NCBI GenBank assembly: GCA_947472645.1
Contig: CANJBQ010000005.1
Coordinates: 1-64,000 of the forward strand
Direction: 5' to 3'
Length of the DNA: 64,000 bases
DNA from: Burkholderiaceae bacterium
GTDB lineage: Bacteria > Pseudomonadota > Gammaproteobacteria > Burkholderiales > Burkholderiaceae
The translations under genes were made by a program, and so were the position numbers. Below the pieces are notes generated by a model. It was not told the origin of the DNA, did no database searches, and saw only the letters and a program-made list of their open reading frames with translations. Shown piece after piece: positions 1 through 9,881 of this stretch (within the stretch, counting starts at the first letter, position 1; every line of letters begins with the position of its first letter).

Positions 1-432
1 AACATGTAGAGGCCCTGTTGGATTTGCGGACACAAACTCTAATAAAATAGACTCTTCTTTATCTTTTTTAGAAATCCCAAAATCATTTGTTTGTTCAAAA
101 ATCTGTTGAATAACCGCTGTTTTAGTCATTTGACTAAGACGCATATTAATGAATCCTGGCCCGGCCAACTCAAGGCCCGAAATCGATTGATGGACATCAG
201 GGATCTTTAGAACCTCTTGGATCAACTGGGTGGCTAAATCACGAGGACTCATGCCCCATGCTTTTGCAATCTGCATCGCAATATTCGTTGCTAAATCTCC
301 ATGATCAGCCACTTTAGGACGATCAAGACGAGGCAAGGGTAATTGAGAGACATCTTTTTGTAAAGTGGTTCCAATCGTGACTAACGCACGACAAAAAAAG
401 CTTTGTAATAGGAGTTGAGTATCAGCGAGCAT
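1..432 (-). CDS. argS: Arginyl-tRNA synthetase, N-terminal part (cut by window start)
   Basis: Charges tRNA-Arg with arginine in the cytoplasm. It is missing from the ORF track because it is open at the window edge. Reading the minus strand from the ATG at 432 gives 144 codons with no stop. The N-terminal tRNA-recognition domain is followed by AGPGFINMRL and then EFVSANPTGPLHV, the ArgRS version of the class I HIGH region; the edge cuts inside this motif. The rest of the catalytic and anticodon-binding domains lie outside. It is divergent from the DUF1840 gene with only 34 bp between the starts, so both promoters must sit in or near the coding regions. The assignment is firm from the motif. 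Confidence 0.93.
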   Translation of the reverse strand, partial: MLADTQLLLQSFFCRALVTIGTTLQKDVSQLPLPRLDRPKVADHGDLATNIAMQIAKAWGMSPRDLATQLIQEVLKIPDVHQSISGLELAGPGFINMRLSQMTKTAVIQQIFEQTNDFGISKKDKEESILLEFVSANPTGPLHV

Positions 433-466
433 GACAAGAGTTTAGCAGGTGGTGTATTCTAAAATA

Positions 467-763
467 ATGCTCTTTCGCTTTCATTCCAAAAACTCGGCCG
501 ATTGCCTCATGCTTGAGGACTTATCACTTCGAATTTTTAAAATTCTCAATCGCGAACTAGGCAAAGAAGGTATTTTACTCGTAGAACAACTGCCTAGCCT
601 AATCCAATGTTTGGAACAGGCCATTGAACAAGATGCAACTGAACGCAAAGACCTTGCTAAGGACTCCCACAAATCAGATCGCCTTGGTCAAAGAGCCTAT
701 CCTTTTTTAGAGCTTTTAAAGTCATCTTTGAAATACAAAGACCCCATTGTTTGGGGGCATTAA
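467..763 (+). CDS. DUF1840 family protein
   Basis: Small cytoplasmic protein of unknown function, 98 residues. The start [17 protein letters not shown] and the end PIVWGH match my memory of DUF1840, a family common in Burkholderiales that ends in a conserved EPIVWGV-like tail. I prefer the ATG at 467 over the track's GTG at 449 because family members begin about ten residues before the SKxxxDxxMLE motif. The C-terminal half contains an RQRAxPxLELL-like helix. It is convergent with metH, and the last 4 bp of the two genes overlap. No function can be read from the sequence. Confidence 0.8.
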   Translation: MLFRFHSKNSADCLMLEDLSLRIFKILNRELGKEGILLVEQLPSLIQCLEQAIEQDATERKDLAKDSHKSDRLGQRAYPFLELLKSSLKYKDPIVWGH

Positions 764-3510
764 TTACTTTCGAAATTACTCGATAACGCTTTGGCAACTT
801 CCTCTGAGGTTCTTCCAGATCGATTGGCAAGGTCGTTGACTTGATCGAGACCAATCGGACCAACGTTAAAGTATCTAGCATGAGGGTTCCCCAGATAAAA
901 ACCTGAAACGCTCGACGCAGGATTCATTGCTAAAGATTCAGTTAACTCCATGCCAATTTCTTGGGCTTGTAAAACATCAAACATATGTAGCTTTACGCTA
1001 TGTTCTGGACATGCTGGATAACCTGGTGCAGGGCGGATACCCTGGTATTTCTCAGCAATCATATCCTCATTGGACAAGTTTTCTTGACCAGCATATCCCC
1101 ACAAATCCGTACGAACACGATGATGCATACACTCAGCAAAGGCTTCTGCCAATCGGTCTGCAATGGCTTTGAGCATAATGGCAGAGTAATCGTCATGTTT
1201 TTCTTGAAATTCAAGCACTTTTTTATCGACCCCATGGCCAGTTGTCACGGCAAACATACCAACATAATCCTTTTGGTGCGCAGATAAGGGCGCAACATAG
1301 TCTGCTAAACATCGATTTGGACGTTTGACCGAATCAACGACAGGTCTTTCTGTCTGTTGTCGTACAGTGTGCCAAGTAAGTAATGGCGTAGACTTCGCTT
1401 CGTCGGCGTATAAGATAATGTCATCACCGACGCTATTAGCAGGATATAAACCAATCACCGCATTAGCCTGAATCCAACGTCCTTGAATTACACGCTCGAG
1501 CATCTTAAGGCCATCCTCATACACCTTCGTTGCAGAATCTCCAACAACTTCATCCTCTAAAATTTGTGGAAACTTACCCGCTAAATCCCAGGTCTGAAAG
1601 AAGGGGGTCCAATCGATGTATTGAGCAATCAGCGCTAAATCAAAGTTTTTAAATACTCTTCGGCCAGTAAATGTTGGTGTTGCAATATTAATGTGGCCCC
1701 AATCAATACTTTCAGCATTCTTTTTTGCCTGATCAATGGTGATTAGTGGCGTTGCTTTTTTATTGGCATGCTGAAGACGAATCCGTTCATACTCTGATTT
1801 TATGCCCTCAATATATGATTTTGCAGACTCATCAGATAGAAGACTTGATGCTACAGAAACGGATCGCGAGGCATCAGGTACATAAATGACTGGACCCTGA
1901 TAGTGCGGCGCAATTTTCACAGCCGTATGTACCCGTGATGTGGTTGCTCCACCAATCATTAATGGTGTCGCTCGACTTGTAAAATAATCATCCTTTTGCA
2001 TTTCTTGAGCAACGTAAGCCATTTCTTCGAGTGAAGGGGTAATTAGGCCAGACAATCCAATGATGTCAGCATTTTCTTCTTTTGCTTTTTCTAGAATCTG
2101 ACTACAAGGAACCATTACACCCATATTGACTACATCAAAGTTATTACATTGCAAGACGACAGTGACAATATTTTTTCCAATATCATGGACGTCACCTTTA
2201 ACGGTAGCCATAATAATCTTTCCCTTAGACCGAACGTCTCTTCCTGCTGCCTCATATTGACGCTTCTCTTCTTCGATATAGGGTATTAGATGCGCCACAG
2301 CTTGTTTCATCACCCTTGCACTTTTAACGACCTGAGGCAAGAACATCTTTCCAGCGCCGAATAATTCTCCAACAACATTCATGCCGTCCATCAAAGGTCC
2401 TTCGATGACTTCGATTGGGCGGCCGCCTTGATCAAAAATTTCCTGGCGAATTTCCTCAGTATCTTCAACAATAAAATTAGTAATACCTTGCACTAACGAG
2501 TGCGATAGGCGGTCTCTGACCGCTAACTCACGCCAAGCCAAGGTCTCCGCCCGCTTAATTCCATCACCTTTATAGTTATCAGCAATCTCTAGAAGGCGCT
2601 CAGTTGGAGTCTTGCCCTCTTTTTCTTTAAACCGGTTAAGCACCACATCTTCAACACGTTCACGTAATTCTTTATCGAGCTCTGCATAGACCCCGAGTTG
2701 TCCAGCATTAACAATTCCCATATCCATACCAGCGTTAATGGCATGGTATAAAAATACAGTATGAATCGCCTCACGAACAACATCGTTTCCTCGAAAGGAA
2801 AAACTCACGTTCGATACGCCACCACTAATTTTTGCTCCAGGAAGATTTTCTTTAATCCAGCGAGTGGCGTTAATAAAATCAACCGCATAGTTATCATGTT
2901 CTTCAATACCAGTCGCAATAGCAAAAATATTAGGATCAAAAATAATATCTTCTGGTGAAAAATCAAGCTCCGAAAGTAGTAACTCATAGGAGCGCTTACA
3001 AATAGCCGTTTTACGTTCAAAAGTGTCTGCTTGTCCTTTTTCATCAAAAGCCATGACGACGGTCGCCGCCCCATATCTTTTGACTAATTTTGCTTGAGCA
3101 ATAAAAGGTTCTTCCCCTTCTTTTAATGAAATTGAATTCACAATCGCTTTACCTTGCACACATCTGAGGCCCGCCTCAATTACTGACCACTTAGAAGAGT
3201 CAATCATGATAGGCACTCTAGCTATATCTGGTTCTGATGCAATCAAATTTAGGAATCGAACCATTGCAGCTTGTGAATCGAGCATGGCTTCGTCCATATT
3301 GATGTCGATGATCTGTGCACCGTTCTCAACTTGCTGCCTCGCTACTTGTAAAGCATCGTCAAACAAATTATTCAGGATGAGTCTGGCGAAGGCTTTGGAT
3401 CCCGTTACATTAGTTCGTTCGCCAATATTGACAAAACGAATATACGATTCAAGGTTAAAGGCTTCTAATCCTGCAAGTTTTAATAATGGAATATTGATCG
3501 GATTAGTCAT
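760..3510 (-). CDS. metH: Cobalamin-dependent methionine synthase, folate/B12/SAM-domain subunit
   Basis: Carries the methyl-THF and cobalamin half of methionine synthase. In order: pterin-binding domain (about residues 20-300, [12 protein letters not shown] near 28); cobalamin cap helices (about 340-420); Rossmann B12 domain with the lower-ligand motif DVHDIG at 440-445; and the reactivation domain with [12 protein letters not shown] near 826, which binds SAM. At 916 residues it lacks the roughly 330-residue homocysteine domain of one-piece MetH (about 1230 in E. coli); that domain is the next gene upstream. The start is supported by GGAGG just before the ATG, inside the end of the upstream gene, with an 8-bp overlap implying translational coupling. 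Substrates are methyl-THF from MetF and homocysteine from AhcY. Confidence 0.95.
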   Translation of the reverse strand: MTNPINIPLLKLAGLEAFNLESYIRFVNIGERTNVTGSKAFARLILNNLFDDALQVARQQVENGAQIIDINMDEAMLDSQAAMVRFLNLIASEPDIARVPIMIDSSKWSVIEAGLRCVQGKAIVNSISLKEGEEPFIAQAKLVKRYGAATVVMAFDEKGQADTFERKTAICKRSYELLLSELDFSPEDIIFDPNIFAIATGIEEHDNYAVDFINATRWIKENLPGAKISGGVSNVSFSFRGNDVVREAIHTVFLYHAINAGMDMGIVNAGQLGVYAELDKELRERVEDVVLNRFKEKEGKTPTERLLEIADNYKGDGIKRAETLAWRELAVRDRLSHSLVQGITNFIVEDTEEIRQEIFDQGGRPIEVIEGPLMDGMNVVGELFGAGKMFLPQVVKSARVMKQAVAHLIPYIEEEKRQYEAAGRDVRSKGKIIMATVKGDVHDIGKNIVTVVLQCNNFDVVNMGVMVPCSQILEKAKEENADIIGLSGLITPSLEEMAYVAQEMQKDDYFTSRATPLMIGGATTSRVHTAVKIAPHYQGPVIYVPDASRSVSVASSLLSDESAKSYIEGIKSEYERIRLQHANKKATPLITIDQAKKNAESIDWGHINIATPTFTGRRVFKNFDLALIAQYIDWTPFFQTWDLAGKFPQILEDEVVGDSATKVYEDGLKMLERVIQGRWIQANAVIGLYPANSVGDDIILYADEAKSTPLLTWHTVRQQTERPVVDSVKRPNRCLADYVAPLSAHQKDYVGMFAVTTGHGVDKKVLEFQEKHDDYSAIMLKAIADRLAEAFAECMHHRVRTDLWGYAGQENLSNEDMIAEKYQGIRPAPGYPACPEHSVKLHMFDVLQAQEIGMELTESLAMNPASSVSGFYLGNPHARYFNVGPIGLDQVNDLANRSGRTSEEVAKALSSNFESN

Positions 3511-4582
3511 TGACTACCTCCTTATATGGATTCCATTTGGATTGCCATACTCGAGGTTGAAACTTGGCGACTGCCTTAGCAATCTGCGCAATATGCGCTG
3601 GAGTTGTTCCACAACAGCCTCCGACAATGTTCACTAAACCCTCTTTAGAAAAGTTAGCGAGTAACTGAGAAGTAATTTCTGGCGTTTCATCAAACCCTGT
3701 ATCACTCATCGGATTGGGTAAGCCTGCATTAGGATAGCAAGAAATTGCTGTATCACAAATTTTTGATAATTCAGTAATATAAGGTTTCATTAGGGCGGCG
3801 CCTAATGCACAATTTAAACCAAAGGTCATCGGCTTTGCATGTCTAAGACTATTCCAAAAAGCTTCGACAGTTTGGCCGGATAAGATTCTTCCTGAAGCAT
3901 CGGTAACCGTTCCAGAAATCATGAGTGGCAGCTTGACATTGTTATTTTCAAAAAATTCATCTATCGCAAAAAGTGCCGCTTTTGCATTTAGCGTATCAAA
4001 TATCGTTTCCACAAGTAACAAATCAACGCCGCCCTCGTACAAAGCTTCAACTTGCTCATAGTAAGCTTGGCGTAAGGCTTCAAAATCAACATTTCGCGCA
4101 CCAGGATCATTCACATCTGGAGAAATACTCGCGGTCTTTGGTGTTGGCCCTAGAGCCCCGGCAACAAACCTTGGTTTATCCGGGGTACTAAATTGATGAC
4201 AGACATCGCGAGCAATTTTGGCAGAAGCCAGATTCATTTCTCTGGCAAGATGGGCCAATCGATAATCTTCTTGCGCAATTGTTGTTGCGCCAAAGGTATT
4301 TGTCTCGATAATATCGGCTCCCGCCACCAGAAATTGCTCATGAATGCCCCGAATCACTTCAGGCTTCGTCATGGACAACAGCTCGTTATTGCCCTTCACA
4401 TCAATAGGGTGATTGAAAAGGGCGGGTAAACTACCTCGAAAATCTTGCTCCGTCAATTTATATTGCTGAATCATCGTACCCATTGCGCCATCCAAAATTA
4501 AGATTCGGGTACGCATTAGTTCTGGCAATTGATTGCCTCTAGTATAGGTAATGGTCGATTGATTGAGGCTTTTATTTGACAT
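3503..4582 (-). CDS. metH: Homocysteine S-methyltransferase subunit of split methionine synthase
   Basis: Supplies the zinc-dependent homocysteine-activating domain. The 359 residues form a single pfam-type homocysteine methyltransferase barrel: [12 protein letters not shown] near the N-terminus, and zinc ligands in GLNCALGA and the Cys pair of GGCCGTTP near residue 323. It overlaps the larger metH gene by 8 bp in a different frame. Each reading frame is intact with its own start and ribosome site, so this is a genuine two-gene split, not a sequencing frameshift. Such splitting is known in betaproteobacteria. It diverges from phaM across 76 bp; I see no riboswitch in that gap. Confidence 0.94.
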   Translation of the reverse strand: MSNKSLNQSTITYTRGNQLPELMRTRILILDGAMGTMIQQYKLTEQDFRGSLPALFNHPIDVKGNNELLSMTKPEVIRGIHEQFLVAGADIIETNTFGATTIAQEDYRLAHLAREMNLASAKIARDVCHQFSTPDKPRFVAGALGPTPKTASISPDVNDPGARNVDFEALRQAYYEQVEALYEGGVDLLLVETIFDTLNAKAALFAIDEFFENNNVKLPLMISGTVTDASGRILSGQTVEAFWNSLRHAKPMTFGLNCALGAALMKPYITELSKICDTAISCYPNAGLPNPMSDTGFDETPEITSQLLANFSKEGLVNIVGGCCGTTPAHIAQIAKAVAKFQPRVWQSKWNPYKEVVND

Positions 4583-4658
4583 CGTTCAAGTTAAAGATTG
4601 ATTTACTCATTAAAGTCATATATTTTACATTTAACTGTCAAATTTTACGGAGTCTCTT

Positions 4659-5219
4659 ATGTTTACTGGAATGCCTGATTTTCACCAAAGTGTCGAAATG
4701 ATGAAAAATATGTGGTCAAATGCTGCCAAAGGTACCCCTGATAACGCTAATCCGTCATTTGGTTTCCCAGGAATGAGTACATTAAATCCCTTTGGAATCC
4801 CTGTGGTGGATATTGAGGAGCTTGAAAAAAGGATTAAAGACTTAAAAAGCGTTGAGTCATGGTTAACACTGAATCTGAATGTGTTACAAACCACCATCCA
4901 AGGATTAGAAGTTCAAAGAGCAACTCTCTCTACGCTACATGGCATTGCCGAAACAATGAAAAACTCAACGGCATCCGCTAGCGAAAAAAATACTTCAAAA
5001 GATACCACGAGTTCTGAGGATCTAAGAGGCTCTGGTGGTAAATTGGCTCAAGACCTGATGGAACAAATGTCTAAATCAATGACAAACATGATGGCAGCTT
5101 TTCCCATGGGAGCGGGACCTGCAACTAAAAATTCCAAGAAACCCGCTGCAAAAAAGACCGCCAAGAAAACTACGCCTGTGAAAACCGCAAGATCCCGTTC
5201 GCGTCAAGATCTCGGGTAA
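4659..5219 (+). CDS. phaM: PhaM-type polyhydroxyalkanoate granule protein
   Basis: Likely activates PHB synthase and tethers PHA granules to the nucleoid, as described for Ralstonia PhaM. The 186 residues hold a conserved core near 50-95 (DIEELEKRIKDLKSVESWL followed by NLNVLQTTIQGLEVQRATL), which I recognise as PhaM. A low-complexity Ala/Ser region and a basic tail KKPAAKKTAKKTTPVK follow; this is a histone-H1-like DNA-binding end. GGAG sits 7 nt before the ATG. The last 50 bp overlap the end of the convergent hydrolase gene, so the basic tail is encoded opposite that protein's C-terminus. No phaC or phaZ is in the window. Confidence 0.82.
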   Translation: MFTGMPDFHQSVEMMKNMWSNAAKGTPDNANPSFGFPGMSTLNPFGIPVVDIEELEKRIKDLKSVESWLTLNLNVLQTTIQGLEVQRATLSTLHGIAETMKNSTASASEKNTSKDTTSSEDLRGSGGKLAQDLMEQMSKSMTNMMAAFPMGAGPATKNSKKPAAKKTAKKTTPVKTARSRSRQDLG

Positions 5220-6228
5220 GTTTTCCTCTCCGCCATAAATAATTAAGGTGTGCAATCGCCTCGCCCATTGCAAAAGTCATTTGATGCGTATCTAACTTAC
5301 GATGAAATAAAACTGGCAATATGTCTTTAGCAGTTGCTGGTTCCTTACATGCTTCAAAGGTTTCTTCTAAACGCGCCACATGATGATCACGTAATTGCTG
5401 AATTCTTAAATGTAGGCCTTGAAAAGGTTTACCATGCGATGGTAATACCAATGTTTTTCGATCTAAGGGTTCGTATTTACTGATGGAATCAAGAAACATC
5501 CCAAGCGGATCAGAGTCCGGCTCAGAATCATAAACACTGATATTTGTAGAAATCCGGGGTAGCATCATATCCCCAGAAATCATGATCTGGTCTTTCACGC
5601 AAGCAAAAGATAAATGCTCGGGGGCGTGTCCATAACCACTAATTGCTTGCCATTGGCGGTTGCCAATAAGTACCTCTTCCCCATCCATAATCCTTCGAAA
5701 TCTTGAAGGAACCTGAGGCACTAAATTACTATAATGGTCGGATCTTCCACGGATTTTTTCGAGATCTTCTTCGTTAGTTAAGCCATGTTTATAAAAATGG
5801 TCAGCGCTACCGCCACCACCAGCCTTGGACCCGACATTCAGACCACCTTCTTTTGAGCTTAACCACCGAGCCGTTAGGTAATCAGTCATAGACATCCAAA
5901 GTGGAACTTTCCATTTATCACATAACCAATGCGCTAAACCAACATGATCTGGATGCATATGTGTGACAATCACTCGCACAATTGGCAGTCCTTGAAGGTG
6001 CTTCTCAAAAATAGTGTTCCAAGCATTTTGAGTAACCTCACTGGTAATGCCACAGTCAACAATCGTCCAACCCTCACGACCTTCAAAACAATCTCTTAAT
6101 AACCAAAGATTAATATGATCTAGAGCAAATGGCAGTGGCATCCTTAACCAAAAAACTCCAGGAATAATTTCTTGTAATGCCCCTGTTTCAGGTAAGGTAT
6201 CTTCTAGTGGGTAATGTATAGTTTCCAT
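5170..6228 (-). CDS. MBL-fold metallo-hydrolase
   Basis: A predicted binuclear-metal hydrolase of the metallo-beta-lactamase fold, 352 residues. Visible ligands are THMHPDH (HxHxDH, about residue 100), a later His in GYGHAPEHLS, Asp in SGDMML and the last His in LPSHGKPF. A C-terminal helical region (about 270-350, ending MGEAIAHLNYLWRRGKL) resembles the winged-helix tail of LACTB2-like members. This kind of hydrolase acts on thioesters, RNA or lactones, and the substrate cannot be named. It is convergent with phaM (50-bp overlap) and divergent from aceK, with 41 bp between the two starts. Confidence 0.88.
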   Translation of the reverse strand: METIHYPLEDTLPETGALQEIIPGVFWLRMPLPFALDHINLWLLRDCFEGREGWTIVDCGITSEVTQNAWNTIFEKHLQGLPIVRVIVTHMHPDHVGLAHWLCDKWKVPLWMSMTDYLTARWLSSKEGGLNVGSKAGGGGSADHFYKHGLTNEEDLEKIRGRSDHYSNLVPQVPSRFRRIMDGEEVLIGNRQWQAISGYGHAPEHLSFACVKDQIMISGDMMLPRISTNISVYDSEPDSDPLGMFLDSISKYEPLDRKTLVLPSHGKPFQGLHLRIQQLRDHHVARLEETFEACKEPATAKDILPVLFHRKLDTHQMTFAMGEAIAHLNYLWRRGKLTRDLDANGILRFSQA

Positions 6229-6269
6229 AATGTCTCTTTATTTTTCAGTTTTTACTTTAATATATTTTA

Positions 6270-8054
6270 ATGTCAAAATTTCCGAAATTACTATCTTCTC
6301 AACATGCTTATGACATGGCTCAGGTCATTGTAGATGGATTTGATAGGCACTACCGGATTTTTCGTGAAGCAAGTCGTGCAGCACAAAATGATTTTGAGTT
6401 ACAAAATTGGTCTGGTATTCGCGATTTAATTAAAGGTCGTATTGACTATTACGATGAACGCGTTAAGGAATGTCTCATTGTCTTAGAAGAAGAGTTTGAT
6501 GCCACTCGTTTAAATATCGATATTTGGCAACAGGTCAAACTTCACTATATTGGCCTATTAACAAATCATCATCAACCTGAACTAGCTGAGACCTTTTTTA
6601 ACTCTGTCATTACCCGAGTGCTAAATCACACCTATTTTCATAACGATTTCATTTTTGTTCGCCCAACAATTTCCACGGAGTATATCGAAAATGATGAAAT
6701 ACTCTCTCACCCCACCTACCAAGCTTATTATCCCAAAGATCGAGCAGACTTTAAAACTTGCTTTCGTTCAATCATTACAAGTTATCCATTAAAAGCCCCT
6801 TTTAAAAATCTTGACAGAGATATTGGTTATCTGATTCAAGCTTTAGACGAAAAAATGGCTGGAAATGAGATTCATATTAATTTTCAGATTCATGTTTTAA
6901 CTTCAGTTTTTTTTAGAAATAAAATGGCCTATATTGTTGGTCGAATCATTAATGGTGACACTACGATTCCAATGATTATTGCTGTCCACTTTAATCTTGA
7001 AAGTCATTTAGAAATTGATGCGGCCCTCTTTAATACGGATGAAGTCGCCATTCTTTTTAGTTTTACCTATAGCTATTTCCTCGTTGAAATGGAGGTCCCT
7101 TCTGCATATGTGACTTTTTTAAGAGCCATCATGCCGGGGAAGCCTCGTCAAGAAATATACACCTCTTTAGGTCTTCAAAAACATGGGAAAAGTTTGTTTT
7201 ATCGTGACTTTTTACACCATTTAAATCACTCTAGAGATCAATTTAGAATTGCCCCTGGTATTAAAGGCTTAGTGATGCTAGTTTTTGATTTACCTAGTTA
7301 CCCCTATGTTTTCAAAATGATCAAAGATTATTTCCCGCCACCAAAAGAAACAACTCGAGAAATCATTCAATCAAAATATCAACTTGTTAAACAACATGAC
7401 CGTGTAGGACGTATGGCAGATACTCTTGAATTTTCTAGTATTGCTTTTCCTCTCGATAGGTTTGAACCAGATTTACTAGCGGAATTAGAAAAACACTGTC
7501 ATTCCCTCATTTCTTATGGGGAAAATGATTTAGGTGAGAAAGAAATCATGATTTCTCATATGTATATTGAGCGCCGTATGACACCTCTAAATATGATGTT
7601 ACAAATAGGAACCGATGATGAAGTGGAGCAAGGTCTTTTAGAATATGGAAATGCGATTAAAGAGTTGATAGCTGCAAATATTTTTCCTGGTGATATGCTG
7701 TATAAAAACTTTGGATTAACACGTCATGGGCGTGTAGTGTTTTATGACTATGATGAAATTGAATATTTTACGGACTGTAATATACGTAAAATTCCTCAGG
7801 CAAGAACGGAAGAGGAAGAAATATCAGGTGAGCTTTGGTACCACGTTGGGCCAAAAGATATTTTTCCCGAATCCTACGGTACTTTTCTCCTTGGCGATGA
7901 ACGCGTGAGAAAATACTTGTTAAAACATCATGCTGATTTTTTTGATCCTCAAATGTGGATTGACTATCAACAGCTTTTAATGAACGGGCAAACCCCTGAT
8001 CATTTTGGATATTCTCAACATTTACGTTTTGTTAACCGTTACACTTTTGAGTAG
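6270..8054 (+). CDS. aceK: Isocitrate dehydrogenase kinase/phosphatase
   Basis: Bifunctional enzyme that phosphorylates isocitrate dehydrogenase to push isocitrate into the glyoxylate bypass and dephosphorylates it to restore the TCA cycle. At 594 residues it has normal AceK length. The signature is [20 protein letters not shown] around residues 330-350 followed by DYFPPPKE, the nucleotide-binding region of the family. [17 protein letters not shown] near 485-500 is the kinase-like catalytic/DYDE segment. A carbonic anhydrase gene follows after 5 bp, suggesting co-transcription. aceA and aceB are not in this window, so the presence of the glyoxylate bypass is inferred. Confidence 0.96.
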   Translation: MSKFPKLLSSQHAYDMAQVIVDGFDRHYRIFREASRAAQNDFELQNWSGIRDLIKGRIDYYDERVKECLIVLEEEFDATRLNIDIWQQVKLHYIGLLTNHHQPELAETFFNSVITRVLNHTYFHNDFIFVRPTISTEYIENDEILSHPTYQAYYPKDRADFKTCFRSIITSYPLKAPFKNLDRDIGYLIQALDEKMAGNEIHINFQIHVLTSVFFRNKMAYIVGRIINGDTTIPMIIAVHFNLESHLEIDAALFNTDEVAILFSFTYSYFLVEMEVPSAYVTFLRAIMPGKPRQEIYTSLGLQKHGKSLFYRDFLHHLNHSRDQFRIAPGIKGLVMLVFDLPSYPYVFKMIKDYFPPPKETTREIIQSKYQLVKQHDRVGRMADTLEFSSIAFPLDRFEPDLLAELEKHCHSLISYGENDLGEKEIMISHMYIERRMTPLNMMLQIGTDDEVEQGLLEYGNAIKELIAANIFPGDMLYKNFGLTRHGRVVFYDYDEIEYFTDCNIRKIPQARTEEEEISGELWYHVGPKDIFPESYGTFLLGDERVRKYLLKHHADFFDPQMWIDYQQLLMNGQTPDHFGYSQHLRFVNRYTFE

Positions 8055-8059
8055 AAATT

Positions 8060-8728
8060 ATGTCTAACACGAATAATCCTCACCTATTAACCCCATTGTT
8101 TAAAAATAATGCCGATTGGGTGACGAAAGTCACAAAAGATGATCCTGATTATTTTCAAAGATTGGCTTCTCAGCAATCCCCTGAATACCTATGGATAGGT
8201 TGTTCAGACTCACGTGTTCCTGCAAATCAAATCATTGGTCTTGCGCCTGGAGAAATTTTTGTTCATCGCAATATTGCTAATGTTGTCGTTCATACTGACC
8301 TTAATGCCCTCTCCGTTATTCAGTTTGCTGTTGACCAATTGAAAGTCAAACATATTATTGTGGTTGGTCATTATGGTTGTTCTGGTGTGCGGGCTGCCTT
8401 AGATAATATTCGCATTGGCTTGGCAGACAATTGGATTCGGCACATTAAAGATGTAGATGAAAAACATGGCCAGTACTTAGGCAAAATTTTGCAACATCAA
8501 GAGCGTTTTGATCGACTTTGTGAACTCAATGTCATAGAGCAAGTGGTGAATGTGTGTGAAACTACTATTGTTCAAGATGCTTGGCTTCGTCATCAAGAAT
8601 TAACTGTCCATGGGTGGATATATGGCCTTCAAGATGGTTTGGCGCGCGACTTGGGTATGAGTATCCAAAATTTAGAGGAGCTTGAACAGCGTTACCAAGT
8701 CGTTATTAATAACCATCATCAACTTTAA
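8060..8728 (+). CDS. can: Beta-class carbonic anhydrase
   Basis: Interconverts CO2 and bicarbonate in the cytoplasm. The 222 residues carry the beta-class zinc signature: Cys-x-Asp-x-Arg in GCSDSRVPA (about residue 48) and the His/Cys pair in VVGHYGCSGVRAAL (about 104-108). The PTANQ-type loop (here PANQIIG) and HRNIANVV are also typical. The ATG lies 5 bp after aceK. The next gene, an MBL hydrolase, starts 2 bp after this stop, so the three probably share a transcript. Bicarbonate supply for anaplerosis fits the aceK neighbour, but that link is inference. Confidence 0.95.
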   Translation: MSNTNNPHLLTPLFKNNADWVTKVTKDDPDYFQRLASQQSPEYLWIGCSDSRVPANQIIGLAPGEIFVHRNIANVVVHTDLNALSVIQFAVDQLKVKHIIVVGHYGCSGVRAALDNIRIGLADNWIRHIKDVDEKHGQYLGKILQHQERFDRLCELNVIEQVVNVCETTIVQDAWLRHQELTVHGWIYGLQDGLARDLGMSIQNLEELEQRYQVVINNHHQL

Positions 8729-8730
8729 AT

Positions 8731-9651
8731 TTGCTACCCGCTAACATCCATTTTATTGAGCGCGGTTGGTTATCCGCAAATCAGATGTTTTTTTATGATG
8801 ATCATCATCTTGATATTATCGATAGTGGTTTTTGTACCCACGCGAACCAAACCGTTTTACTATTGAAGTCGTTCCTTCATCAATTCCAGCATTTATCGAC
8901 AAGAAATCTCTTTAATACGCATCTTCACTCTGATCATTGTGGAGGTAATCATGCTCTTGAACAGCAATTTTCGTTGACTTGTTTTGTGCCTGAAGCTGAA
9001 TTTTTACCAGTTTCTCAATGGGATGTCGAAGCACTGGGCTTTGAGGAGCTAGGTCAGCCATGTCCCATTTTTACTGCTCATCAATCCTTAGTCCCTGGCG
9101 AGTTCATCAATATCGGCGCTTATCAATTTGAAATACATGCAACCCCAGGTCACCACCCTAAATCTATTTTATTATTTGAGCCCCACTTAAGTCTTTTGAT
9201 TTCAGCGGATGTTTTATGGGAAAACGGTTTTGGAGCAATTTTTTCTGGCATTACTGATCCAAGTGGTTTTCTAGAACAACGCGAAAGCTTAAAACTGATC
9301 GAGCATTTACATCCTAAAATCATTTTGCCTGGACACGGCCAACCATTTACCGATGTTCAAACAGCACTGAAAAGTGCTTTTTCTCGATTAGATTATTTAG
9401 AAGCAAATCCCGATAGAAATGCCCATCACGTTGCACAAGTCTTATTCAAATTTATGTTGATGTTTGAACATCAAATTACTTTTGAACTAGCTCAACGTTG
9501 GTTTCAGAAGACACCAATCATTCAAAAAGCAGCTAGCCATCTTTCATTATCCACCGAAGAACTTATGACTCACACCATGCGTTTTTTACAACAAGCTGGC
9601 GTGATGAAGGTTCAGGACAATGTGATGATGAACGAATTTAATACCCCATAA
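8731..9651 (+). CDS. MBL-fold metallo-hydrolase (second)
   Basis: A 306-residue metallo-beta-lactamase-fold hydrolase. Metal ligands are NTHLHSDHCGGN (HxHxDH), GHHPKS, SADVLW and LPGHGQPF in the expected order, and a C-terminal helical tail follows. Only a TTG start (8731) preserves the N-terminal strand IHFIERGWLSANQMFFYDDHHLDIIDSGF. The next ATG at 8785 would delete the first strand, so I keep TTG. It is 2 bp after can, implying an aceK-can-MBL operon. Its sequence differs clearly from the hydrolase at 5170-6228, so it is not a recent duplicate. The substrate is unknown. Confidence 0.86.
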   Translation: MLPANIHFIERGWLSANQMFFYDDHHLDIIDSGFCTHANQTVLLLKSFLHQFQHLSTRNLFNTHLHSDHCGGNHALEQQFSLTCFVPEAEFLPVSQWDVEALGFEELGQPCPIFTAHQSLVPGEFINIGAYQFEIHATPGHHPKSILLFEPHLSLLISADVLWENGFGAIFSGITDPSGFLEQRESLKLIEHLHPKIILPGHGQPFTDVQTALKSAFSRLDYLEANPDRNAHHVAQVLFKFMLMFEHQITFELAQRWFQKTPIIQKAASHLSLSTEELMTHTMRFLQQAGVMKVQDNVMMNEFNTP

Positions 9652-9669
9652 CTCTTCTGCCATGTGTAA

Positions 9670-9867
9670 CTATGATTTAAAGAGGAGGAATAAATAGGTG
9701 GCAATAATAAGGCCGTACAATAATAGATAGACTTTAACGTTCTTCACCACTTTTTTGATGTCTAACTTTTTATACTTTATAAGATAGATGTGATAAATAA
9801 TTGGTGCAAGTAGTATTACTGCAATTTCAATGATTAACTCTATTTTTTGACCTGTCATATGATTCAC
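9670..9867 (-). CDS. Small two-helix membrane protein (hypothetical)
   Basis: A 65-residue ORF beginning with GTG (9867; an ATG at 9858 is an alternative) directly after glmS on the same strand. Two hydrophobic stretches, roughly residues 9-30 and 43-63, are separated by a Lys-rich loop KYKKLDIKKVVKN. This would give a hairpin with both ends on the same side of the membrane. I do not recognise a family. Support is the same-strand position 14 bp after glmS and the two well-formed helices; against it, the ribosome site is weak and the composition is very AT-rich. It may be a real small protein or a chance ORF. Confidence 0.45.
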   Translation of the reverse strand: MNHMTGQKIELIIEIAVILLAPIIYHIYLIKYKKLDIKKVVKNVKVYLLLYGLIIATYLFLLFKS

Positions 9868-9881
9868 TTTCTTACATCGTT

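Noticed and set aside
3206-3637. 143-aa plus-strand ORF over the metH junction
   Set aside because: It runs antisense through two well-recognised genes, with no family resemblance and no ribosome site. It is a shadow ORF.
4583-4658. Possible cobalamin or SAM riboswitch in the metH-phaM gap
   Set aside because: Only 76 bp without stable stems or conserved motifs, which is too short for a cobalamin aptamer.
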